From contig MFNJ01000003.1 of the NCBI GenBank assembly GCA_001782015.1, forward strand, positions 1-44,485: a DNA stretch of 44,485 nt, given 5' to 3'. Position numbers and translations under genes: made by a program. This DNA is from Candidatus Levybacteria bacterium RIFCSPHIGHO2_01_FULL_36_15. Its GTDB lineage: Bacteria; Patescibacteriota; Microgenomatia; Levybacterales; GWA1-39-11. Below the pieces are notes generated by a model. The model did not search any database and had not been told where the DNA came from. It saw only the letters and a program-made list of their open reading frames with translations. Positions 8,291 to 16,670 of this stretch are shown here, piece after piece. Each line of letters begins with the position of its first letter. Within the stretch, counting starts at the first letter, position 1.

Positions 8291-9436
8291 TTATTCAACA
8301 GCATAACAAATAGTATCGTAAAGGTCAGTGGTGTAATGTCTAAGATATAATTTATATCCAGGATATAAATTTTTAATCAAAAGGGGTATTTTCCATAAAT
8401 GTGAAGTTTTGTGGTATATACTAATTGCCAATTTTGGATGATAGTTTGAAATAATATTTTTACACCCTAATAATGCATTCTTTTCATAGCTTTCTACATC
8501 CAATTTAATTATTGTTGGTTTATCATTCCTTAGAAAAGTATCTAAGTCTGTAGTTTGTATAGTAGTATTACTACTTCTTGTTATTCTTGATCCTGGAGTT
8601 CCATCATTTGTGAATCCTAATGTGTTTTTTTTACTATCGAGTGCCATGCGGTAGATCTTAATTCTGGGGTCATTCGACTGATTAATATTCTTTTTTAATA
8701 GATTAAAAGATTCTATGTCAGGTTCAAAAGCATAAATATTTTTAAATTTATTATTTGATTTTTGTATAAATTTAAGTATAGTATCGCCGTTATATGCTCC
8801 TCCATCTATAAATACTTCTGATTCGTTTTTTAACGGGATTATTTTTTCATCGAAGTATTCATCTTTGTTAGAATTTACAATTTGTTTGAGATACGATCTA
8901 TCAAGGAATATTCTAAATTTAATAATGTTTAATAATGTCTTTTGGGAATATTTGTCTGCAAGAATATTCATACATGCAAAAAGTTCTGTTTTATGTTTTT
9001 TTAAAAGTGTAAAAGAATTAGACCAATATATATTGCTAAATTTATAAGGAAAAAATGTAGAAAAATACATATGGTTCCATATATTACTGTACCCAAGTGA
9101 AATTAGTTGTTTATATATTGCTTCATCATGTTGTGATGTAATAATTATTGAAATATCTTTAGGGAATTTTTTTAAATCTTCAACAGAGATTATTTGAATT
9201 CCTTCAATTCGACCATTTATTTTATTTCTGTCATTGTCGCAAATTGCACTTACGTTTATCTTGTTTTTTTTGCAAAGCCGAATGTATATTGTTCCAAGTT
9301 GCGCAGCTCCAAATAATATAACGTTTTCATGTATTTTTAGGTTAAAAGTGGGAAATTTTTGTAAAATTTTACTTTTTGGTAGAGAAAGCAAATTATATAA
9401 TTCATTATACATATTACTATAGATATTACTTTTCAA
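8291..9436 (-). CDS. FkbM family methyltransferase with N-terminal Rossmann-like domain
   Basis: EVFIDGGAYNGDTILKFIQKSNNKFKNIYAFEPD...TTDLDTFLRNDKPTIIKLDVESYEKNALLG; N-terminus ENVILFGAAQLGTIYIRLCKKNKINVSAICDND. Confidence 0.87.
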   Translation of the reverse strand: MKSNIYSNMYNELYNLLSLPKSKILQKFPTFNLKIHENVILFGAAQLGTIYIRLCKKNKINVSAICDNDRNKINGRIEGIQIISVEDLKKFPKDISIIITSQHDEAIYKQLISLGYSNIWNHMYFSTFFPYKFSNIYWSNSFTLLKKHKTELFACMNILADKYSQKTLLNIIKFRIFLDRSYLKQIVNSNKDEYFDEKIIPLKNESEVFIDGGAYNGDTILKFIQKSNNKFKNIYAFEPDIESFNLLKKNINQSNDPRIKIYRMALDSKKNTLGFTNDGTPGSRITRSSNTTIQTTDLDTFLRNDKPTIIKLDVESYEKNALLGCKNIISNYHPKLAISIYHKTSHLWKIPLLIKNLYPGYKLYLRHYTTDLYDTICYAVE

Positions 9437-10296
9437 GAAAAAAAACTTATTGTCTGTCTAATATACCAGTTATATAAACTTAATAGCGAATCATTTAAAT
9501 CAGTGAATGTAAAATTTTTCAGCTCACGTAACAGTCTTTTATTATTGCATGTGTATTCATTATTTAAACCATTATTTCTTATTATGATTTCAGTTTCATT
9601 TCCTGCTATTCTGCTGATTATTTTCGCTAAGGTGATCAAGTTTACTTTTTTCCCTGTTCCAATATTGTAAAATTTATATTTACAGTTATGTTCTACAAAG
9701 TATTCAAGTATTTTTATGAAATCATCAATATAAACGTAGTCAAAATATACATCTTTTTGTATAGTTATTGATGATTTATTTATGGATTGCAGGATGGAAT
9801 TTGAAATAAATCTGTATCTGTAGTCTTCATATTTTCCGAACAGGCCAAAAATACGAAGATTAGTTATGTTGTTACTTTTTTCTATATATTTTGAACAAAT
9901 ATATTTATAAAAGCCGTATTCATCACGCGGAATTCTTCTATCAAATTCACTCTCTTTTACTGTAATAAGAGGTTTGCTTTTATCATATTCAGCGCCGGAT
10001 CCAAAATGTATTAATTTGCCAAAATGTTTTTTGTTTTTCACTATGTTAAAAAACATAAGAAGATTATCAGCTAACATATTTTTTTTATATTCCTCTTTTC
10101 GGCTTCCGCCGATCACTGCAGAATTAATAACAACATCATATCTATTTTTTTGAAAATATCTTGAAACACAAGATTCACTAAGCAAATCAAGGTCTAATAG
10201 AGAAGGACTATGTATAAGATACTTCTTATTTAGTTTCTCAAGAATATTTTTTCCAATGAATCCTTTTGCACCCAATAATAAAATTTTCCTTTTCAT
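9433..10296 (-). CDS. NAD-dependent epimerase/dehydratase (extended SDR)
   Basis: ILLLGAKGFIGKNILEKL (GxxGFIG), YGFYKYICSKYIE (YxxxK), NIGTGKKVNLITLAKII. Confidence 0.87.
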   Translation of the reverse strand: MKRKILLLGAKGFIGKNILEKLNKKYLIHSPSLLDLDLLSESCVSRYFQKNRYDVVINSAVIGGSRKEEYKKNMLADNLLMFFNIVKNKKHFGKLIHFGSGAEYDKSKPLITVKESEFDRRIPRDEYGFYKYICSKYIEKSNNITNLRIFGLFGKYEDYRYRFISNSILQSINKSSITIQKDVYFDYVYIDDFIKILEYFVEHNCKYKFYNIGTGKKVNLITLAKIISRIAGNETEIIIRNNGLNNEYTCNNKRLLRELKNFTFTDLNDSLLSLYNWYIRQTISFFS

Positions 10297-12116
10297 TTCT
10301 CATCCCATAAAGGGATAAACATAATTTTTTTTAGTTCTTCTTTTTTTAAAAATGGGTACATATCTTCAAGAGGCAAAGATATTATTGTTCCGTCAGATAG
10401 TTTTCTAGAAACTGCTTTTGGAATAAATGCCTGGTTGTGAGATAAAATTACTTCACATATAATAGGCCCTTTTGTGGAGAGTATGTTTTTTATTTTATTT
10501 TCAACTTCATAATCATTTGTGATCCGTTCTGTTTTAATTCCATAAGCTTTTGCAATTTTTATTATATTGGGAAGGCTTACTCCGGAATTTTTATTTGATG
10601 CAATAAATTTTCCTCCAAATAAGTTCGTTTGCGTCAATCGGATAGACATATACCCTCCATTATTATAAACAAATATCTTAATTGGAAGTTTATAATGAAC
10701 TATCGTTTGTAATTCCTGAATGTTCATTTGAATACTGCCGTCTCCTTCCAAACAAATCACTTTTTGTTTTTTATTTGCAATACATGCTCCTATTGCAGCA
10801 GGTAAACCATATCCCATTGCAGCGCAACCGGAATTTGTAATGGTTCTTAAACCTTGGGGGAATTTGAGTCCCTGATAAGTACAAATTGAAGATGTTGCAT
10901 TTGCTAGAGCAAGAATATCTTTCCGGTCTAAATATTTTGAAAGAATATATATAAAATAATAAGGACTAACATATCTTTTTTTCATCTTATATCTAGAATT
11001 AATTGTTTGATAATCTTGTTTCCACTTATTAATCGTATTTATCCAGTCATTGGTATTTAGGTTCAAGCGTTGTTTTCTGATTCTATTTATCAATACTCTT
11101 ATGAAATCTCTTGCATCAAAATTTAGCTTAAGATCTATTTTTATAGTTTTTTTATTCATTTCCTCTTTGTCTATATCTACCATTATTTTATATGCAGATC
11201 TTGCAAACGAATCAAAATTATATCCAACCATTCGGATATTTAACCTGGATCCGATAATCAGCAAAAGATCTGAATTTTGTATTACAAAATTGCCGTTTCT
11301 TTGTCCTATTGTGCCCGGCCTTCCAGCAAAATAAGGATTATCAGATGAAATTAGATCAAATCCTGCAAAACTAGTTATAACAGGAATTTTTAATATTTTT
11401 ATCAGTTCTAAAAGATGTTTTTGTGCATGTGCCAGTCGAACACCATTACCAACCATTAGTACCGGTCTTCTTGCAGTCTTCAGTTTACTAATTACTTTCT
11501 CGACAGAATTAATAATTTGTTTTTTGTTTGAATTATAATCTAATTCTAATTCGCTGGGATAAAATTTAATCAATTTCTGTTTATTAATATATGCTGATTG
11601 AATATCTAGAGGAATATCAAGCCAGACCGGACCAGGTCTACCATTTTTTGCAAGCATCATTGCTTTTTCCAGATGATATTGTATCTCATGCGGATCAATT
11701 ATTGTTGTTGCGTATTTTGTAATAGGTTTTATAATGTCTATAATATTAATTTCTTGATCCCCTAATTGTCTTACCCCTTTTCCCGCTCCTATTGTTTCTT
11801 TTTTTATTTGTCCTGATATCACAATCATTGGAATTGAATCAAGCCATGCTCCCATAACACCAGTAATAGCATTTGTACCTCCTGGGCCTGATGTTACAAT
11901 GCATGAACCTATGTTATTAGTAATTCGTGAATAAGCTTCTGCAGCCATTGTGCACGCTTGTTCGTGGTGATTACATATGAACCTTATTTTCCCTTTACCA
12001 ATAGAGTCAATTATATGGATAATACCGCCACCGGAGATAAGAAAAATATCCTTAATTCCTTTTTTATAAAGAAAATCAATTATAAAATCGCTTAATTTTA
12101 TAGTGTTATTAGTCAA
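10293..12116 (-). CDS. ThDP-dependent enzyme, acetolactate-synthase-like (POX/AHAS superfamily)
   Basis: Catalytic-Glu region CNHHEQACTMAAEAYSR; TSGPGGTNAITGVMGAWLDSIPMIVISGQ; ThDP/Mg motif EGDGSIQMNIQELQTIVHYKLPIKIFVYNNGGY. Confidence 0.93.
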   Translation of the reverse strand: MTNNTIKLSDFIIDFLYKKGIKDIFLISGGGIIHIIDSIGKGKIRFICNHHEQACTMAAEAYSRITNNIGSCIVTSGPGGTNAITGVMGAWLDSIPMIVISGQIKKETIGAGKGVRQLGDQEINIIDIIKPITKYATTIIDPHEIQYHLEKAMMLAKNGRPGPVWLDIPLDIQSAYINKQKLIKFYPSELELDYNSNKKQIINSVEKVISKLKTARRPVLMVGNGVRLAHAQKHLLELIKILKIPVITSFAGFDLISSDNPYFAGRPGTIGQRNGNFVIQNSDLLLIIGSRLNIRMVGYNFDSFARSAYKIMVDIDKEEMNKKTIKIDLKLNFDARDFIRVLINRIRKQRLNLNTNDWINTINKWKQDYQTINSRYKMKKRYVSPYYFIYILSKYLDRKDILALANATSSICTYQGLKFPQGLRTITNSGCAAMGYGLPAAIGACIANKKQKVICLEGDGSIQMNIQELQTIVHYKLPIKIFVYNNGGYMSIRLTQTNLFGGKFIASNKNSGVSLPNIIKIAKAYGIKTERITNDYEVENKIKNILSTKGPIICEVILSHNQAFIPKAVSRKLSDGTIISLPLEDMYPFLKKEELKKIMFIPLWDEK

Positions 12117-12786
12117 ATTTTTTGATTAATATATTTTTAACAGACAAAACATCCCTACAATAATAGTCAGCATTACAAGAATTTAATTCGCTAATTGTTC
12201 CGTAGCCATATGTGACTCCAACTGAATCTATTTTATTATTTTTTGCAGCAATAATATCATCTTTTCTATCTCCTACCATAACGGTTTCATTTGCAGCTAG
12301 ATGTTTATCGTTGATTAATTTATTTAAAATCCTCGATTTATTTGGTTGTATTTGGGATATGCTTGAACCGTATATGCCATCAAAAAATTGATTGATACCA
12401 AACATTTTAAGTATTTTCAGAGTAAAAACTTTCGGCTTGTTTGTCACCAAAAAAACTTTTATCTCAGATTTCTTTAGGTGGTCAAGAAGTTCCATAACAT
12501 TGGGAAACAGAAAAGTTTTTAATAGTCCTTCTTGGTTATACTTTTTTCTAAAAAATCTCACATATTTTAGTATTAGACTAATATTATTGGTAATTAAAAG
12601 ATTACCGAAAATAGTACTAATAGGAGAACCTATATATTTTAATATTTCTGAGTCTTTAGGTTCTTTTATCCCGTTTGTTTTGAAGGTATACTTTATACAA
12701 TCGCAAATTCCTTTTCTCGTATCACAAATTGTTCCATCAAGATCAAAAACAACATTTTTATAAGAAGTAACACTATTTTTTTGCAT
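12109..12786 (-). CDS. HAD superfamily hydrolase (phosphoglycolate-phosphatase-like)
   Basis: VVFDLDGTICDTRKGI (motif I), VFLVTNKP (motif II), VMVGDRKDDIIAAKNNKIDSVGVTYGYG (motifs III/IV). Confidence 0.9.
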   Translation of the reverse strand: MQKNSVTSYKNVVFDLDGTICDTRKGICDCIKYTFKTNGIKEPKDSEILKYIGSPISTIFGNLLITNNISLILKYVRFFRKKYNQEGLLKTFLFPNVMELLDHLKKSEIKVFLVTNKPKVFTLKILKMFGINQFFDGIYGSSISQIQPNKSRILNKLINDKHLAANETVMVGDRKDDIIAAKNNKIDSVGVTYGYGTISELNSCNADYYCRDVLSVKNILIKKFD

Positions 12787-12853
12787 TTTTATATTCTGTA
12801 TTTGATTAAGCAAATTATAACATATATATAGATTTTTTTACGTTTCTTCAAAC

Positions 12854-12882
12854 TTGACTTTTACAGTGTTAGATTCTAAAAT
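12854..12882 (+). promoter_or_regulatory. Sigma70-like promoter for the NeuB-like gene
   Basis: TTGACT (12854-12859), 17-nt spacer, TAAAAT (12877-12882), 39 nt upstream of ATG 12922. Confidence 0.65.
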
Positions 12883-12921
12883 GTTTTTAAATTAATGAAG
12901 TAAGAAATTTGCTAAATTAAT

Positions 12922-14079
12922 ATGGCAAGAAATAATGTTTTTGATGATTTGTTTGTCTTGGAACTTGCTAACAATCATTGGGGTGAGGTCAAAAGAGGAC
13001 TTAAAATAATAAGTGATTTTGCTAAAATAGTAAGATTCAACAATGTAAGAGCTGCTATAAAACTCCAATTAAGGGATGTTGATAGTTTTATACATAAGGA
13101 TTATATTCACAGAGATGATGTTCGTTATATAAAAAAAACTCTCGCTACTAAATTATCTGATGAAAATTATGAAATATTGGTGGAAGCAATACGCAAAAAT
13201 GGATGTATCCCTGCGGCTACTCCTTTTGATGAAAGATCCGTAGGTTTATGTGTAAAATTAGGAATAGAAATTATTAAAATTGCAAGTTCAGACATTAATG
13301 ATTGGCTATTAATAGAAAAAATTGCTTCAACAAAAAAACCTGTAATTGTATCTACAGGCGGATCTTCTTTAAAAGACATGGATGATTTAGTGAAGTATTT
13401 TGATAACAGAAATATTCCTCTTGGAGTAAATCACTGTGTTTCATTATATCCAAGTGAGAATTATGAGTTGGAGCTGAACCAAATAGATTTTCTTAAAAAT
13501 AGATACCCAACTCATATAATAGGATTTTCAACTCATGAGTACCAGGATTGGGTTAATTCAATTATAATTGCATATGCAAAGGGTGCCAGAACTTTTGAAC
13601 GTCATATAGATATTGATAAAGATAATATTCATGTCTCACCATACTGTTCTCTTCCGCATCAAATAGATACATGGTTTAAAGCATATCATAAAGCAAGAGA
13701 AATGTGTGGTGCACCGGGAATTTATAAAAGAATTCCTCCGGTAAGAGAAATCAACTATTTAAACGGATTAGTAAGAGGAGTTTATGCAAAAAGAGATCTT
13801 GAGAAAGGTGAAGTTATCTCTGATAAAGATGTTTTTCTTGCCGTTCCGCTTTTAAAAGGTCAAATCTCATGTAGAGAATTAATGTCAGGAGAGATTATGA
13901 TTATTTCATGTAAAAAAGATTCTCCAATATTTATAGATATGATTGATAGTCCTTATGCATATAATGAGGGACTTAAAAACTACATTTACGAGAGAGGTAT
14001 AGCACCAACGTTACTAAAATATAATGATAAAACTAAAAAAAAATTAAGAGGAACTTCAAGCAAAAAAGTTTTAACATAA
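12922..14079 (+). CDS. NeuB-family (N-acetylneuraminate-synthase-like) protein with C-terminal SAF-like domain
   Basis: ELANNHWGEVKRGLKIISDFAK, AAIKLQLRDVDSFI, AATPFDERSVGLCVKLGIEIIKIASSDINDWLLIEKIASTKKPVIVSTGGS, GFSTHE, ERHIDID; C-terminal VRGVYAKRDLEKGEVISDKDVFLAVPL. Confidence 0.9.
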   Translation: MARNNVFDDLFVLELANNHWGEVKRGLKIISDFAKIVRFNNVRAAIKLQLRDVDSFIHKDYIHRDDVRYIKKTLATKLSDENYEILVEAIRKNGCIPAATPFDERSVGLCVKLGIEIIKIASSDINDWLLIEKIASTKKPVIVSTGGSSLKDMDDLVKYFDNRNIPLGVNHCVSLYPSENYELELNQIDFLKNRYPTHIIGFSTHEYQDWVNSIIIAYAKGARTFERHIDIDKDNIHVSPYCSLPHQIDTWFKAYHKAREMCGAPGIYKRIPPVREINYLNGLVRGVYAKRDLEKGEVISDKDVFLAVPLLKGQISCRELMSGEIMIISCKKDSPIFIDMIDSPYAYNEGLKNYIYERGIAPTLLKYNDKTKKKLRGTSSKKVLT

Positions 14080-14192
14080 AGCAATATATCTTTTATTTAA
14101 CTTTTCATTTCTTCATAGCTTTTGTTTATTTAATTATATAAATGTTTAAAGTTTGTTATTCGTTGAAAGCAAGGAATTATAGCCTCAATGAT

Positions 14193-14342
14193 TTATTGCT
14201 TGTGTGCAAACAACAAATACGATTCATAATTATTGTATTTATATTTTTTAATTATAGTTTTATACCCTGACATTTTAAGAATTTTTGATAGAATTTGATG
14301 AGTTTTATAAAAAGGCGGATGCAATTTTTGATAAATAGTATT
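14193..14342 (-). pseudogene. C-terminal remnant of a SAM-dependent methyltransferase-like protein
   Basis: Minus-strand open frame NTIYQKLHPPFYKTHQILSKILKMSGYKTIIKKYKYNNYESYLLFAHKQ* with no start codon, immediately after an in-frame TGA; reads like the tail of class I MTases. Confidence 0.4.
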
Positions 14343-14425
14343 TCAGCATAAATAATGCATAAAATTTATAATTTAATAAAACCTGACAAAAATTAGTGCT
14401 TTTTATCATGACTATCATCTCGAGT

Positions 14426-15499
14426 TTAATATTGATTTTTTTTCAATATAATTACCTTGTTTTTGAAATTTTGCAGTTTTATTTGTTTAATTATCTCATC
14501 TTTAAATCTAAATGAAGAAATTAATATTGGTTCGGAAAATATATTTATGTCATTTGGTGATATCACTTCTATGCCATTTATTTTTTTGCCAATTAGATTC
14601 TTATTGCTGTCAACCAATTTATATACTTTAGAATTTAATCCTGTTGTTTCTAGCAGTCTTAGTGTTAGAGATCCTGCACCCCAAACGATTAATTTATTAG
14701 GTAATTTATTAATAACATTGTTGATTTTCTTCAGCTTATTGTTTGAAATAGAAATATATTTAACAATAGACTTTTCAAGATTATTGCCCTTTTTCCATAT
14801 CGAGTATATGATATTATTATCACTTTCAAGATAGCAACATATATAATTATTTAAAAGTAAAAAAAGGTATTTTGCCGAAAAGAAATTAATATGTTCTATG
14901 GAAAATTCTCCATAAGGCTCTTCAAAGTTGGCATAAAAATACGATGTGTCAGGTATGCTTATAAATAAGTATCCATCGTCTGATAAAAGGTTCGTAATTT
15001 TATCTATAGATTTATTTAACTCAGGTAAATGTTCAAGTATTGCAGCAAGTATTACAAGATCATATTTAAACTTTGATTTAAAAGAAAGCAAATTTGCAGT
15101 ATTTACGTTAATATTAAATTTTTTATGCGCAATTTCCTTGCAGTTTGCAGATGGGTCTATTCCAAGTAAATTTACATACCCCTTTTTATTAAATATGCTA
15201 AGTAAATGTCCTATTGCACATCCAACATCAAGAATTCTCAAATTTAGTCTATTATCTTTGTTCTTGAAAAATGTATTTATGATTCGAAAATATTTTTGGT
15301 GAAGTATATGGTCACGTTTGTCTTCATATTTTGATTCTTGTTTGTAATATTTATTGTAGTAATTTTCATTCAATGTATTAGAAACAAAAACAAACCCACA
15401 ATTATTGCAGCAGACTATTTTATGGTCAATATTATTAGCAAATTTTTGTGTGTAGAGATGCTTATTTTCTTTATGACTGCAAATTGGACAGTATCTCAT
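14426..15499 (-). CDS. Class I SAM methyltransferase, zinc-ribbon N-terminus and Rossmann-like C-terminus (sugar C-methyltransferase-like architecture)
   Basis: RYCPICSHKENK...CCNNCGFVFV Zn-ribbon; LRILDVGCAIGHLLSIFNKKG SAM motif; LVILAAILEHLPEL; C-terminal LIVWGAGSLTLRLLETTGLNSKVYKLVDSNKN. Confidence 0.88.
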   Translation of the reverse strand: MRYCPICSHKENKHLYTQKFANNIDHKIVCCNNCGFVFVSNTLNENYYNKYYKQESKYEDKRDHILHQKYFRIINTFFKNKDNRLNLRILDVGCAIGHLLSIFNKKGYVNLLGIDPSANCKEIAHKKFNINVNTANLLSFKSKFKYDLVILAAILEHLPELNKSIDKITNLLSDDGYLFISIPDTSYFYANFEEPYGEFSIEHINFFSAKYLFLLLNNYICCYLESDNNIIYSIWKKGNNLEKSIVKYISISNNKLKKINNVINKLPNKLIVWGAGSLTLRLLETTGLNSKVYKLVDSNKNLIGKKINGIEVISPNDINIFSEPILISSFRFKDEIIKQIKLQNFKNKVIILKKNQY

Positions 15500-15535
15500 A
15501 AATATTGTTGATATCTGACTAAAAAGAATTCTTGC

Positions 15536-15583
15536 GCCAGGAAGAGTTTCCTGTCCCGTATCTATAATTTTTCTCCTCCTGGC
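15536..15583 (-). promoter_or_regulatory. Structured leader candidate with two mutually exclusive hairpins
   Basis: Long-range arms GCCAGGAAGAG (15536-15546) / CTCCTCCTGGC (15573-15583), 10 of 11 paired; competing local hairpin CAGGAA-gagt-TTCCTG (15538-15553). Confidence 0.5.
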
Positions 15584-15604
15584 TTAAATAAATTTATTAT
15601 GCCT

Positions 15605-15633
15605 ATTTTAATGCCGAATAAATTCAGAGTCAA
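15605..15633 (-). promoter_or_regulatory. Sigma70-like promoter for the methyltransferase at 14426-15499
   Basis: Minus strand TTGACT (15633-15628), 17-nt spacer, TAAAAT (15610-15605). Confidence 0.65.
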
Positions 15634-15669
15634 TAACATGTTATTGATGTATAATGTAAATTGATATCT

Positions 15670-16653
15670 ATGTCCAGAAAAAATGAAATGACGGCTTCGC
15701 TTATTATTACCGTTTTGAACGAAGGGAAAACAATAATACAATTTCTCAATTCAGTAGCATATCAATCCAAACAAGTTAAAGAGATGATAATTGTTGACGG
15801 AGGATCAACTGATGATACTTTATCAGCAATTTCCAACTTCTCAGGCCAAAAATCTCAGTTATCCAGTAAAAAAACAGCAAATTTAATTACCAACATTAAA
15901 TTAATAATAAAAAAAGGAAATAGGTCAGTTGGTAGGAATGAGGCAATTAAGAACGCAGCAGGAGATATTATTGTTTGTTCTGATGCGGGGTGTATTTTAG
16001 ATAATGATTGGTTTAAGAATATAATTAAGCCTTTTAGGGATAAAAAAGTAGATGTTGTTGCAGGGTACTACAAAGGAGAAGCAGAAACTGTTTTTCAAAA
16101 ATGTTTGATTCCATATGTTTTGGTAATGCCTGATAGAGTTAATTCAGATACCTTTCTGCCGGCGACACGTTCTATGGCATTTAAAAAATCTATTTGGAAA
16201 AAAATCGGTGGATTTGATGAGAGATTATCTCACAATGAAGACTATGCTTTTGCAAAACGTTTAAAAATAATAAATGTAAAAATAGTTTTTACGAAAGATG
16301 CTATTGTTAACTGGATTCCTCGAAGAACTCTTAAAAAGGCTTTTAATATGTTTTTCCGTTTTGCTTATGGCGATGCAGAAGCAAGAATATTTCGGTTTAA
16401 AGTAATACTTATTTTTTTAAGATACCTAACAGGCTTAGTATTGTTAGCTAGTGTTCTATTCTTTAAATCTCTTTTTTTGTTTGCTGCTGTATTTTTTCTA
16501 ATACTTATGTACTTTATTTGGGCAATAATAAAAAATTATATATATGTAAAAAACTTGAGAGCTTTTTTTTATCTTCCGCTTATTCAAATAACATCAGATA
16601 TAGCAGTCCTGCTTGGTACTTTGGCTGGTTTAATCAAGCGTTTCAATATATAA
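15670..16653 (+). CDS. Glycosyltransferase family 2 with C-terminal TM helices
   Basis: SLIITVLNEGKTIIQFLNSVAYQ, EMIIVDGGSTDDTL, VGRNEAIKNAAGDIIVCSDAGC, GGFDERLSHNEDYAFAKRLK; ATG 15670 preferred. Confidence 0.92.
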   Translation: MSRKNEMTASLIITVLNEGKTIIQFLNSVAYQSKQVKEMIIVDGGSTDDTLSAISNFSGQKSQLSSKKTANLITNIKLIIKKGNRSVGRNEAIKNAAGDIIVCSDAGCILDNDWFKNIIKPFRDKKVDVVAGYYKGEAETVFQKCLIPYVLVMPDRVNSDTFLPATRSMAFKKSIWKKIGGFDERLSHNEDYAFAKRLKIINVKIVFTKDAIVNWIPRRTLKKAFNMFFRFAYGDAEARIFRFKVILIFLRYLTGLVLLASVLFFKSLFLFAAVFFLILMYFIWAIIKNYIYVKNLRAFFYLPLIQITSDIAVLLGTLAGLIKRFNI

Positions 16654-16670
16654 TTATTATTATAGTTTCT

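Noticed and set aside
11050-11334. 94-aa plus-strand ORF opposite the ThDP enzyme, and similar shadow ORFs (6232-6474, 8865-9047, 9234-9422, 12392-12763, 14457-14834, 14946-15302, 19743-20054)
   Set aside because: Fully antisense to confident coding sequences with low-complexity hydrophobic translations; expected by chance in AT-rich DNA.
16518-16670. 51-aa N-terminal extension of the flippase ORF
   Set aside because: It overlaps the end of the GT2 gene out of frame; the flippase homology begins at ATG 16671.
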